Of a stretch of DNA of 64,000 bases, positions 34,901 through 49,900 are shown one piece after another. Under the pieces are notes generated by a model. That model ran no database searches, was not told the DNA's origin, and was given only the letters and a program-made list of their open reading frames with translations. The stretch comes from Brassica napus. Lineage: Eukaryota; Streptophyta; Magnoliopsida; Brassicales; Brassicaceae. The position numbers and the translations under genes were made by a program. How positions within the stretch are numbered: position 1 is the first letter of the stretch; each line of letters begins with the position of its first letter. The stretch covers positions 186,001 through 250,000 of the forward strand of contig NW_026014692.1 in NCBI RefSeq assembly GCF_020379485.1, read 5' to 3'.

Positions 34901-37900
34901 CCAAATCAAGCTTCTCACAAAGTGATTCATCCTGGTTTGATTGGAACGACGAAGAAGCTGTGCTATTCCCAAACTGGGAAACTGGAATCACCTGATTTGA
35001 AAGTGGGATAACTTCTTCATCCCAACTCCTATGAGATTTATTCAACTTCCTGGTGATTCTCCACCACTTTATGTATCCAAATCAAGCTTCTCACAAAGTG
35101 ATTCATCCTGGTTTGATTGGAACGACGAAGAAGCTGTGCTATTCCCAAACTGGGAAACTGGAATCACCTGATTTGAAAGTGGGATAACTTCTTCATCCCA
35201 ACTCCTATGAGATTTATTCAACTTCCTGGTGATTCTCCACCACTTTATGTATCCAAATCAAGCTTCTCACAAAGTGATTCATCCTGGTTTGATTGGAACG
35301 ACGAAGAAGCTGTGCTATTCCCAAACTGGGAAACTGGAATCACCTGATTTGAAAGTGGGATAACTTCTTCATCCCAACTCCTATGAGATTTATTCAACTT
35401 CCTGGTGATTCTCCACCACTTTATGTATCCAAATCAAGCTTCTCACAAAGTGATTCATCCTGGTTTGATTGGAACGACGAAGAAGCTGTGCTATTCCCAA
35501 ACTGGGAAACTGGAATCACCTGATTTGAAAGTGGGATAACTTCTTCATCCCAACTCCTATGAGATTTATTCAACTTCCTGGTGATTCTCCACCACTTTAT
35601 GTATCCAAATCAAGCTTCTCACAAAGTGATTCATCCTGGTTTGATTGGAACGACGAAGAAGCTGTGCTATTCCCAAACTGGGAAACTGGAATCACCTGAT
35701 TTGAAAGTGGGATAACTTCTTCATCCCAACTCCTATGAGATTTATTCAACTTCCTGGTGATTCTCCACCACTTTATGTATCCAAATCAAGCTTCTCACAA
35801 AGTGATTCATCCTGGTTTGATTGGAACGACGAAGAAGCTGTGCTATTCCCAAACTGGGAAACTGGAATCACCTGATTTGAAAGTGGGATAACTTCTTCAT
35901 CCCAACTCCTATGAGATTTATTCAACTTCCTGGTGATTCTCCACCACTTTATGTATCCAAATCAAGCTTCTCACAAAGTGATTCATCCTGGTTTGATTGG
36001 AACGACGAAGAAGCTGTGCTATTCCCAAACTGGGAAACTGGAATCACCTGATTTGAAAGTGGGATAACTTCTTCATCCCAACTCCTATGAGATTTATTCA
36101 ACTTCCTGGTGATTCTCCACCACTTTATGTATCCAAATCAAGCTTCTCACAAAGTGATTCATCCTGGTTTGATTGGAACGACGAAGAAGCTGTGCTATTC
36201 CCAAACTGGGAAACTGGAATCACCTGATTTGAAAGTGGGATAACTTCTTCATCCCAACTCCTATGAGATTTATTCAACTTCCTGGTGATTCTCCACCACT
36301 TTATGTATCCAAATCAAGCTTCTCACAAAGTGATTCATCCTGGTTTGATTGGAACGACGAAGAAGCTGTGCTATTCCCAAACTGGGAAACTGGAATCACC
36401 TGATTTGAAAGTGGGATAACTTCTTCATCCCAACTCCTATGAGATTTATTCAACTTCCTGGTGATTCTCCACCACTTTATGTATCCAAATCAAGCTTCTC
36501 ACAAAGTGATTCATCCTGGTTTGATTGGAACGACGAAGAAGCTGTGCTATTCCCAAACTGGGAAACTGGAATCACCTGATTTGAAAGTGGGATAACTTCT
36601 TCATCCCAACTCCTATGAGATTTATTCAACTTCCTGGTGATTCTCCACCACTTTATGTATCCAAATCAAGCTTCTCACAAAGTGATTCATCCTGGTTTGA
36701 TTGGAACGACGAAGAAGCTGTGCTATTCCCAAACTGGGAAACTGGAATCACCTGATTTGAAAGTGGGATAACTTCTTCATCCCAACTCCTATGAGATTTA
36801 TTCAACTTCCTGGTGATTCTCCACCACTTTATGTATCCAAATCAAGCTTCTCACAAAGTGATTCATCCTGGTTTGATTGGAACGACGAAGAAGCTGTGCT
36901 ATTCCCAAACTGGGAAACTGGAATCACCTGATTTGAAAGTGGGATAACTTCTTCATCCCAACTCCTATGAGATTTATTCAACTTCCTGGTGATTCTCCAC
37001 CACTTTATGTATCCAAATCAAGCTTCTCACAAAGTGATTCATCCTGGTTTGATTGGAACGACGAAGAAGCTGTGCTATTCCCAAACTGGGAAACTGGAAT
37101 CACCTGATTTGAAAGTGGGATAACTTCTTCATCCCAACTCCTATGAGATTTATTCAACTTCCTGGTGATTCTCCACCACTTTATGTATCCAAATCAAGCT
37201 TCTCACAAAGTGATTCATCCTGGTTTGATTGGAACGACGAAGAAGCTGTGCTATTCCCAAACTGGGAAACTGGAATCACCTGATTTGAAAGTGGGATAAC
37301 TTCTTCATCCCAACTCCTATGAGATTTATTCAACTTCCTGGTGATTCTCCACCACTTTATGTATCCAAATCAAGCTTCTCACAAAGTGATTCATCCTGGT
37401 TTGATTGGAACGACGAAGAAGCTGTGCTATTCCCAAACTGGGAAACTGGAATCACCTGATTTGAAAGTGGGATAACTTCTTCATCCCAACTCCTATGAGA
37501 TTTATTCAACTTCCTGGTGATTCTCCACCACTTTATGTATCCAAATCAAGCTTCTCACAAAGTGATTCATCCTGGTTTGATTGGAACGACGAAGAAGCTG
37601 TGCTATTCCCAAACTGGGAAACTGGAATCACCTGATTTGAAAGTGGGATAACTTCTTCATCCCAACTCCTATGAGATTTATTCAACTTCCTGGTGATTCT
37701 CCACCACTTTATGTATCCAAATCAAGCTTCTCACAAAGTGATTCATCCTGGTTTGATTGGAACGACGAAGAAGCTGTGCTATTCCCAAACTGGGAAACTG
37801 GAATCACCTGATTTGAAAGTGGGATAACTTCTTCATCCCAACTCCTATGAGATTTATTCAACTTCCTGGTGATTCTCCACCACTTTATGTATCCAAATCA

Positions 37901-40900
37901 AGCTTCTCACAAAGTGATTCATCCTGGTTTGATTGGAACGACGAAGAAGCTGTGCTATTCCCAAACTGGGAAACTGGAATCACCTGATTTGAAAGTGGGA
38001 TAACTTCTTCATCCCAACTCCTATGAGATTTATTCAACTTCCTGGTGATTCTCCACCACTTTATGTATCCAAATCAAGCTTCTCACAAAGTGATTCATCC
38101 TGGTTTGATTGGAACGACGAAGAAGCTGTGCTATTCCCAAACTGGGAAACTGGAATCACCTGATTTGAAAGTGGGATAACTTCTTCATCCCAACTCCTAT
38201 GAGATTTATTCAACTTCCTGGTGATTCTCCACCACTTTATGTATCCAAATCAAGCTTCTCACAAAGTGATTCATCCTGGTTTGATTGGAACGACGAAGAA
38301 GCTGTGCTATTCCCAAACTGGGAAACTGGAATCACCTGATTTGAAAGTGGGATAACTTCTTCATCCCAACTCCTATGAGATTTATTCAACTTCCTGGTGA
38401 TTCTCCACCACTTTATGTATCCAAATCAAGCTTCTCACAAAGTGATTCATCCTGGTTTGATTGGAACGACGAAGAAGCTGTGCTATTCCCAAACTGGGAA
38501 ACTGGAATCACCTGATTTGAAAGTGGGATAACTTCTTCATCCCAACTCCTATGAGATTTATTCAACTTCCTGGTGATTCTCCACCACTTTATGTATCCAA
38601 ATCAAGCTTCTCACAAAGTGATTCATCCTGGTTTGATTGGAACGACGAAGAAGCTGTGCTATTCCCAAACTGGGAAACTGGAATCACCTGATTTGAAAGT
38701 GGGATAACTTCTTCATCCCAACTCCTATGAGATTTATTCAACTTCCTGGTGATTCTCCACCACTTTATGTATCCAAATCAAGCTTCTCACAAAGTGATTC
38801 ATCCTGGTTTGATTGGAACGACGAAGAAGCTGTGCTATTCCCAAACTGGGAAACTGGAATCACCTGATTTGAAAGTGGGATAACTTCTTCATCCCAACTC
38901 CTATGAGATTTATTCAACTTCCTGGTGATTCTCCACCACTTTATGTATCCAAATCAAGCTTCTCACAAAGTGATTCATCCTGGTTTGATTGGAACGACGA
39001 AGAAGCTGTGCTATTCCCAAACTGGGAAACTGGAATCACCTGATTTGAAAGTGGGATAACTTCTTCATCCCAACTCCTATGAGATTTATTCAACTTCCTG
39101 GTGATTCTCCACCACTTTATGTATCCAAATCAAGCTTCTCACAAAGTGATTCATCCTGGTTTGATTGGAACGACGAAGAAGCTGTGCTATTCCCAAACTG
39201 GGAAACTGGAATCACCTGATTTGAAAGTGGGATAACTTCTTCATCCCAACTCCTATGAGATTTATTCAACTTCCTGGTGATTCTCCACCACTTTATGTAT
39301 CCAAATCAAGCTTCTCACAAAGTGATTCATCCTGGTTTGATTGGAACGACGAAGAAGCTGTGCTATTCCCAAACTGGGAAACTGGAATCACCTGATTTGA
39401 AAGTGGGATAACTTCTTCATCCCAACTCCTATGAGATTTATTCAACTTCCTGGTGATTCTCCACCACTTTATGTATCCAAATCAAGCTTCTCACAAAGTG
39501 ATTCATCCTGGTTTGATTGGAACGACGAAGAAGCTGTGCTATTCCCAAACTGGGAAACTGGAATCACCTGATTTGAAAGTGGGATAACTTCTTCATCCCA
39601 ACTCCTATGAGATTTATTCAACTTCCTGGTGATTCTCCACCACTTTATGTATCCAAATCAAGCTTCTCACAAAGTGATTCATCCTGGTTTGATTGGAACG
39701 ACGAAGAAGCTGTGCTATTCCCAAACTGGGAAACTGGAATCACCTGATTTGAAAGTGGGATAACTTCTTCATCCCAACTCCTATGAGATTTATTCAACTT
39801 CCTGGTGATTCTCCACCACTTTATGTATCCAAATCAAGCTTCTCACAAAGTGATTCATCCTGGTTTGATTGGAACGACGAAGAAGCTGTGCTATTCCCAA
39901 ACTGGGAAACTGGAATCACCTGATTTGAAAGTGGGATAACTTCTTCATCCCAACTCCTATGAGATTTATTCAACTTCCTGGTGATTCTCCACCACTTTAT
40001 GTATCCAAATCAAGCTTCTCACAAAGTGATTCATCCTGGTTTGATTGGAACGACGAAGAAGCTGTGCTATTCCCAAACTGGGAAACTGGAATCACCTGAT
40101 TTGAAAGTGGGATAACTTCTTCATCCCAACTCCTATGAGATTTATTCAACTTCCTGGTGATTCTCCACCACTTTATGTATCCAAATCAAGCTTCTCACAA
40201 AGTGATTCATCCTGGTTTGATTGGAACGACGAAGAAGCTGTGCTATTCCCAAACTGGGAAACTGGAATCACCTGATTTGAAAGTGGGATAACTTCTTCAT
40301 CCCAACTCCTATGAGATTTATTCAACTTCCTGGTGATTCTCCACCACTTTATGTATCCAAATCAAGCTTCTCACAAAGTGATTCATCCTGGTTTGATTGG
40401 AACGACGAAGAAGCTGTGCTATTCCCAAACTGGGAAACTGGAATCACCTGATTTGAAAGTGGGATAACTTCTTCATCCCAACTCCTATGAGATTTATTCA
40501 ACTTCCTGGTGATTCTCCACCACTTTATGTATCCAAATCAAGCTTCTCACAAAGTGATTCATCCTGGTTTGATTGGAACGACGAAGAAGCTGTGCTATTC
40601 CCAAACTGGGAAACTGGAATCACCTGATTTGAAAGTGGGATAACTTCTTCATCCCAACTCCTATGAGATTTATTCAACTTCCTGGTGATTCTCCACCACT
40701 TTATGTATCCAAATCAAGCTTCTCACAAAGTGATTCATCCTGGTTTGATTGGAACGACGAAGAAGCTGTGCTATTCCCAAACTGGGAAACTGGAATCACC
40801 TGATTTGAAAGTGGGATAACTTCTTCATCCCAACTCCTATGAGATTTATTCAACTTCCTGGTGATTCTCCACCACTTTATGTATCCAAATCAAGCTTCTC

Positions 40901-43900
40901 ACAAAGTGATTCATCCTGGTTTGATTGGAACGACGAAGAAGCTGTGCTATTCCCAAACTGGGAAACTGGAATCACCTGATTTGAAAGTGGGATAACTTCT
41001 TCATCCCAACTCCTATGAGATTTATTCAACTTCCTGGTGATTCTCCACCACTTTATGTATCCAAATCAAGCTTCTCACAAAGTGATTCATCCTGGTTTGA
41101 TTGGAACGACGAAGAAGCTGTGCTATTCCCAAACTGGGAAACTGGAATCACCTGATTTGAAAGTGGGATAACTTCTTCATCCCAACTCCTATGAGATTTA
41201 TTCAACTTCCTGGTGATTCTCCACCACTTTATGTATCCAAATCAAGCTTCTCACAAAGTGATTCATCCTGGTTTGATTGGAACGACGAAGAAGCTGTGCT
41301 ATTCCCAAACTGGGAAACTGGAATCACCTGATTTGAAAGTGGGATAACTTCTTCATCCCAACTCCTATGAGATTTATTCAACTTCCTGGTGATTCTCCAC
41401 CACTTTATGTATCCAAATCAAGCTTCTCACAAAGTGATTCATCCTGGTTTGATTGGAACGACGAAGAAGCTGTGCTATTCCCAAACTGGGAAACTGGAAT
41501 CACCTGATTTGAAAGTGGGATAACTTCTTCATCCCAACTCCTATGAGATTTATTCAACTTCCTGGTGATTCTCCACCACTTTATGTATCCAAATCAAGCT
41601 TCTCACAAAGTGATTCATCCTGGTTTGATTGGAACGACGAAGAAGCTGTGCTATTCCCAAACTGGGAAACTGGAATCACCTGATTTGAAAGTGGGATAAC
41701 TTCTTCATCCCAACTCCTATGAGATTTATTCAACTTCCTGGTGATTCTCCACCACTTTATGTATCCAAATCAAGCTTCTCACAAAGTGATTCATCCTGGT
41801 TTGATTGGAACGACGAAGAAGCTGTGCTATTCCCAAACTGGGAAACTGGAATCACCTGATTTGAAAGTGGGATAACTTCTTCATCCCAACTCCTATGAGA
41901 TTTATTCAACTTCCTGGTGATTCTCCACCACTTTATGTATCCAAATCAAGCTTCTCACAAAGTGATTCATCCTGGTTTGATTGGAACGACGAAGAAGCTG
42001 TGCTATTCCCAAACTGGGAAACTGGAATCACCTGATTTGAAAGTGGGATAACTTCTTCATCCCAACTCCTATGAGATTTATTCAACTTCCTGGTGATTCT
42101 CCACCACTTTATGTATCCAAATCAAGCTTCTCACAAAGTGATTCATCCTGGTTTGATTGGAACGACGAAGAAGCTGTGCTATTCCCAAACTGGGAAACTG
42201 GAATCACCTGATTTGAAAGTGGGATAACTTCTTCATCCCAACTCCTATGAGATTTATTCAACTTCCTGGTGATTCTCCACCACTTTATGTATCCAAATCA
42301 AGCTTCTCACAAAGTGATTCATCCTGGTTTGATTGGAACGACGAAGAAGCTGTGCTATTCCCAAACTGGGAAACTGGAATCACCTGATTTGAAAGTGGGA
42401 TAACTTCTTCATCCCAACTCCTATGAGATTTATTCAACTTCCTGGTGATTCTCCACCACTTTATGTATCCAAATCAAGCTTCTCACAAAGTGATTCATCC
42501 TGGTTTGATTGGAACGACGAAGAAGCTGTGCTATTCCCAAACTGGGAAACTGGAATCACCTGATTTGAAAGTGGGATAACTTCTTCATCCCAACTCCTAT
42601 GAGATTTATTCAACTTCCTGGTGATTCTCCACCACTTTATGTATCCAAATCAAGCTTCTCACAAAGTGATTCATCCTGGTTTGATTGGAACGACGAAGAA
42701 GCTGTGCTATTCCCAAACTGGGAAACTGGAATCACCTGATTTGAAAGTGGGATAACTTCTTCATCCCAACTCCTATGAGATTTATTCAACTTCCTGGTGA
42801 TTCTCCACCACTTTATGTATCCAAATCAAGCTTCTCACAAAGTGATTCATCCTGGTTTGATTGGAACGACGAAGAAGCTGTGCTATTCCCAAACTGGGAA
42901 ACTGGAATCACCTGATTTGAAAGTGGGATAACTTCTTCATCCCAACTCCTATGAGATTTATTCAACTTCCTGGTGATTCTCCACCACTTTATGTATCCAA
43001 ATCAAGCTTCTCACAAAGTGATTCATCCTGGTTTGATTGGAACGACGAAGAAGCTGTGCTATTCCCAAACTGGGAAACTGGAATCACCTGATTTGAAAGT
43101 GGGATAACTTCTTCATCCCAACTCCTATGAGATTTATTCAACTTCCTGGTGATTCTCCACCACTTTATGTATCCAAATCAAGCTTCTCACAAAGTGATTC
43201 ATCCTGGTTTGATTGGAACGACGAAGAAGCTGTGCTATTCCCAAACTGGGAAACTGGAATCACCTGATTTGAAAGTGGGATAACTTCTTCATCCCAACTC
43301 CTATGAGATTTATTCAACTTCCTGGTGATTCTCCACCACTTTATGTATCCAAATCAAGCTTCTCACAAAGTGATTCATCCTGGTTTGATTGGAACGACGA
43401 AGAAGCTGTGCTATTCCCAAACTGGGAAACTGGAATCACCTGATTTGAAAGTGGGATAACTTCTTCATCCCAACTCCTATGAGATTTATTCAACTTCCTG
43501 GTGATTCTCCACCACTTTATGTATCCAAATCAAGCTTCTCACAAAGTGATTCATCCTGGTTTGATTGGAACGACGAAGAAGCTGTGCTATTCCCAAACTG
43601 GGAAACTGGAATCACCTGATTTGAAAGTGGGATAACTTCTTCATCCCAACTCCTATGAGATTTATTCAACTTCCTGGTGATTCTCCACCACTTTATGTAT
43701 CCAAATCAAGCTTCTCACAAAGTGATTCATCCTGGTTTGATTGGAACGACGAAGAAGCTGTGCTATTCCCAAACTGGGAAACTGGAATCACCTGATTTGA
43801 AAGTGGGATAACTTCTTCATCCCAACTCCTATGAGATTTATTCAACTTCCTGGTGATTCTCCACCACTTTATGTATCCAAATCAAGCTTCTCACAAAGTG

Positions 43901-46900
43901 ATTCATCCTGGTTTGATTGGAACGACGAAGAAGCTGTGCTATTCCCAAACTGGGAAACTGGAATCACCTGATTTGAAAGTGGGATAACTTCTTCATCCCA
44001 ACTCCTATGAGATTTATTCAACTTCCTGGTGATTCTCCACCACTTTATGTATCCAAATCAAGCTTCTCACAAAGTGATTCATCCTGGTTTGATTGGAACG
44101 ACGAAGAAGCTGTGCTATTCCCAAACTGGGAAACTGGAATCACCTGATTTGAAAGTGGGATAACTTCTTCATCCCAACTCCTATGAGATTTATTCAACTT
44201 CCTGGTGATTCTCCACCACTTTATGTATCCAAATCAAGCTTCTCACAAAGTGATTCATCCTGGTTTGATTGGAACGACGAAGAAGCTGTGCTATTCCCAA
44301 ACTGGGAAACTGGAATCACCTGATTTGAAAGTGGGATAACTTCTTCATCCCAACTCCTATGAGATTTATTCAACTTCCTGGTGATTCTCCACCACTTTAT
44401 GTATCCAAATCAAGCTTCTCACAAAGTGATTCATCCTGGTTTGATTGGAACGACGAAGAAGCTGTGCTATTCCCAAACTGGGAAACTGGAATCACCTGAT
44501 TTGAAAGTGGGATAACTTCTTCATCCCAACTCCTATGAGATTTATTCAACTTCCTGGTGATTCTCCACCACTTTATGTATCCAAATCAAGCTTCTCACAA
44601 AGTGATTCATCCTGGTTTGATTGGAACGACGAAGAAGCTGTGCTATTCCCAAACTGGGAAACTGGAATCACCTGATTTGAAAGTGGGATAACTTCTTCAT
44701 CCCAACTCCTATGAGATTTATTCAACTTCCTGGTGATTCTCCACCACTTTATGTATCCAAATCAAGCTTCTCACAAAGTGATTCATCCTGGTTTGATTGG
44801 AACGACGAAGAAGCTGTGCTATTCCCAAACTGGGAAACTGGAATCACCTGATTTGAAAGTGGGATAACTTCTTCATCCCAACTCCTATGAGATTTATTCA
44901 ACTTCCTGGTGATTCTCCACCACTTTATGTATCCAAATCAAGCTTCTCACAAAGTGATTCATCCTGGTTTGATTGGAACGACGAAGAAGCTGTGCTATTC
45001 CCAAACTGGGAAACTGGAATCACCTGATTTGAAAGTGGGATAACTTCTTCATCCCAACTCCTATGAGATTTATTCAACTTCCTGGTGATTCTCCACCACT
45101 TTATGTATCCAAATCAAGCTTCTCACAAAGTGATTCATCCTGGTTTGATTGGAACGACGAAGAAGCTGTGCTATTCCCAAACTGGGAAACTGGAATCACC
45201 TGATTTGAAAGTGGGATAACTTCTTCATCCCAACTCCTATGAGATTTATTCAACTTCCTGGTGATTCTCCACCACTTTATGTATCCAAATCAAGCTTCTC
45301 ACAAAGTGATTCATCCTGGTTTGATTGGAACGACGAAGAAGCTGTGCTATTCCCAAACTGGGAAACTGGAATCACCTGATTTGAAAGTGGGATAACTTCT
45401 TCATCCCAACTCCTATGAGATTTATTCAACTTCCTGGTGATTCTCCACCACTTTATGTATCCAAATCAAGCTTCTCACAAAGTGATTCATCCTGGTTTGA
45501 TTGGAACGACGAAGAAGCTGTGCTATTCCCAAACTGGGAAACTGGAATCACCTGATTTGAAAGTGGGATAACTTCTTCATCCCAACTCCTATGAGATTTA
45601 TTCAACTTCCTGGTGATTCTCCACCACTTTATGTATCCAAATCAAGCTTCTCACAAAGTGATTCATCCTGGTTTGATTGGAACGACGAAGAAGCTGTGCT
45701 ATTCCCAAACTGGGAAACTGGAATCACCTGATTTGAAAGTGGGATAACTTCTTCATCCCAACTCCTATGAGATTTATTCAACTTCCTGGTGATTCTCCAC
45801 CACTTTATGTATCCAAATCAAGCTTCTCACAAAGTGATTCATCCTGGTTTGATTGGAACGACGAAGAAGCTGTGCTATTCCCAAACTGGGAAACTGGAAT
45901 CACCTGATTTGAAAGTGGGATAACTTCTTCATCCCAACTCCTATGAGATTTATTCAACTTCCTGGTGATTCTCCACCACTTTATGTATCCAAATCAAGCT
46001 TCTCACAAAGTGATTCATCCTGGTTTGATTGGAACGACGAAGAAGCTGTGCTATTCCCAAACTGGGAAACTGGAATCACCTGATTTGAAAGTGGGATAAC
46101 TTCTTCATCCCAACTCCTATGAGATTTATTCAACTTCCTGGTGATTCTCCACCACTTTATGTATCCAAATCAAGCTTCTCACAAAGTGATTCATCCTGGT
46201 TTGATTGGAACGACGAAGAAGCTGTGCTATTCCCAAACTGGGAAACTGGAATCACCTGATTTGAAAGTGGGATAACTTCTTCATCCCAACTCCTATGAGA
46301 TTTATTCAACTTCCTGGTGATTCTCCACCACTTTATGTATCCAAATCAAGCTTCTCACAAAGTGATTCATCCTGGTTTGATTGGAACGACGAAGAAGCTG
46401 TGCTATTCCCAAACTGGGAAACTGGAATCACCTGATTTGAAAGTGGGATAACTTCTTCATCCCAACTCCTATGAGATTTATTCAACTTCCTGGTGATTCT
46501 CCACCACTTTATGTATCCAAATCAAGCTTCTCACAAAGTGATTCATCCTGGTTTGATTGGAACGACGAAGAAGCTGTGCTATTCCCAAACTGGGAAACTG
46601 GAATCACCTGATTTGAAAGTGGGATAACTTCTTCATCCCAACTCCTATGAGATTTATTCAACTTCCTGGTGATTCTCCACCACTTTATGTATCCAAATCA
46701 AGCTTCTCACAAAGTGATTCATCCTGGTTTGATTGGAACGACGAAGAAGCTGTGCTATTCCCAAACTGGGAAACTGGAATCACCTGATTTGAAAGTGGGA
46801 TAACTTCTTCATCCCAACTCCTATGAGATTTATTCAACTTCCTGGTGATTCTCCACCACTTTATGTATCCAAATCAAGCTTCTCACAAAGTGATTCATCC

Positions 46901-49900
46901 TGGTTTGATTGGAACGACGAAGAAGCTGTGCTATTCCCAAACTGGGAAACTGGAATCACCTGATTTGAAAGTGGGATAACTTCTTCATCCCAACTCCTAT
47001 GAGATTTATTCAACTTCCTGGTGATTCTCCACCACTTTATGTATCCAAATCAAGCTTCTCACAAAGTGATTCATCCTGGTTTGATTGGAACGACGAAGAA
47101 GCTGTGCTATTCCCAAACTGGGAAACTGGAATCACCTGATTTGAAAGTGGGATAACTTCTTCATCCCAACTCCTATGAGATTTATTCAACTTCCTGGTGA
47201 TTCTCCACCACTTTATGTATCCAAATCAAGCTTCTCACAAAGTGATTCATCCTGGTTTGATTGGAACGACGAAGAAGCTGTGCTATTCCCAAACTGGGAA
47301 ACTGGAATCACCTGATTTGAAAGTGGGATAACTTCTTCATCCCAACTCCTATGAGATTTATTCAACTTCCTGGTGATTCTCCACCACTTTATGTATCCAA
47401 ATCAAGCTTCTCACAAAGTGATTCATCCTGGTTTGATTGGAACGACGAAGAAGCTGTGCTATTCCCAAACTGGGAAACTGGAATCACCTGATTTGAAAGT
47501 GGGATAACTTCTTCATCCCAACTCCTATGAGATTTATTCAACTTCCTGGTGATTCTCCACCACTTTATGTATCCAAATCAAGCTTCTCACAAAGTGATTC
47601 ATCCTGGTTTGATTGGAACGACGAAGAAGCTGTGCTATTCCCAAACTGGGAAACTGGAATCACCTGATTTGAAAGTGGGATAACTTCTTCATCCCAACTC
47701 CTATGAGATTTATTCAACTTCCTGGTGATTCTCCACCACTTTATGTATCCAAATCAAGCTTCTCACAAAGTGATTCATCCTGGTTTGATTGGAACGACGA
47801 AGAAGCTGTGCTATTCCCAAACTGGGAAACTGGAATCACCTGATTTGAAAGTGGGATAACTTCTTCATCCCAACTCCTATGAGATTTATTCAACTTCCTG
47901 GTGATTCTCCACCACTTTATGTATCCAAATCAAGCTTCTCACAAAGTGATTCATCCTGGTTTGATTGGAACGACGAAGAAGCTGTGCTATTCCCAAACTG
48001 GGAAACTGGAATCACCTGATTTGAAAGTGGGATAACTTCTTCATCCCAACTCCTATGAGATTTATTCAACTTCCTGGTGATTCTCCACCACTTTATGTAT
48101 CCAAATCAAGCTTCTCACAAAGTGATTCATCCTGGTTTGATTGGAACGACGAAGAAGCTGTGCTATTCCCAAACTGGGAAACTGGAATCACCTGATTTGA
48201 AAGTGGGATAACTTCTTCATCCCAACTCCTATGAGATTTATTCAACTTCCTGGTGATTCTCCACCACTTTATGTATCCAAATCAAGCTTCTCACAAAGTG
48301 ATTCATCCTGGTTTGATTGGAACGACGAAGAAGCTGTGCTATTCCCAAACTGGGAAACTGGAATCACCTGATTTGAAAGTGGGATAACTTCTTCATCCCA
48401 ACTCCTATGAGATTTATTCAACTTCCTGGTGATTCTCCACCACTTTATGTATCCAAATCAAGCTTCTCACAAAGTGATTCATCCTGGTTTGATTGGAACG
48501 ACGAAGAAGCTGTGCTATTCCCAAACTGGGAAACTGGAATCACCTGATTTGAAAGTGGGATAACTTCTTCATCCCAACTCCTATGAGATTTATTCAACTT
48601 CCTGGTGATTCTCCACCACTTTATGTATCCAAATCAAGCTTCTCACAAAGTGATTCATCCTGGTTTGATTGGAACGACGAAGAAGCTGTGCTATTCCCAA
48701 ACTGGGAAACTGGAATCACCTGATTTGAAAGTGGGATAACTTCTTCATCCCAACTCCTATGAGATTTATTCAACTTCCTGGTGATTCTCCACCACTTTAT
48801 GTATCCAAATCAAGCTTCTCACAAAGTGATTCATCCTGGTTTGATTGGAACGACGAAGAAGCTGTGCTATTCCCAAACTGGGAAACTGGAATCACCTGAT
48901 TTGAAAGTGGGATAACTTCTTCATCCCAACTCCTATGAGATTTATTCAACTTCCTGGTGATTCTCCACCACTTTATGTATCCAAATCAAGCTTCTCACAA
49001 AGTGATTCATCCTGGTTTGATTGGAACGACGAAGAAGCTGTGCTATTCCCAAACTGGGAAACTGGAATCACCTGATTTGAAAGTGGGATAACTTCTTCAT
49101 CCCAACTCCTATGAGATTTATTCAACTTCCTGGTGATTCTCCACCACTTTATGTATCCAAATCAAGCTTCTCACAAAGTGATTCATCCTGGTTTGATTGG
49201 AACGACGAAGAAGCTGTGCTATTCCCAAACTGGGAAACTGGAATCACCTGATTTGAAAGTGGGATAACTTCTTCATCCCAACTCCTATGAGATTTATTCA
49301 ACTTCCTGGTGATTCTCCACCACTTTATGTATCCAAATCAAGCTTCTCACAAAGTGATTCATCCTGGTTTGATTGGAACGACGAAGAAGCTGTGCTATTC
49401 CCAAACTGGGAAACTGGAATCACCTGATTTGAAAGTGGGATAACTTCTTCATCCCAACTCCTATGAGATTTATTCAACTTCCTGGTGATTCTCCACCACT
49501 TTATGTATCCAAATCAAGCTTCTCACAAAGTGATTCATCCTGGTTTGATTGGAACGACGAAGAAGCTGTGCTATTCCCAAACTGGGAAACTGGAATCACC
49601 TGATTTGAAAGTGGGATAACTTCTTCATCCCAACTCCTATGAGATTTATTCAACTTCCTGGTGATTCTCCACCACTTTATGTATCCAAATCAAGCTTCTC
49701 ACAAAGTGATTCATCCTGGTTTGATTGGAAGGACGAAGAAGCTGTGCTATTCCCAAACTGGGAAACTGGAATCACCTGATTTGAAAGTGGGATAACTTCT
49801 TCATCCCAACTCCTATGAGATTTATTCAACTTCCTGGTGATTCTCCACCACTTTATGTATCCAAATCAAGCTTCTCACAAAGTGATTCATCCTGGTTTGA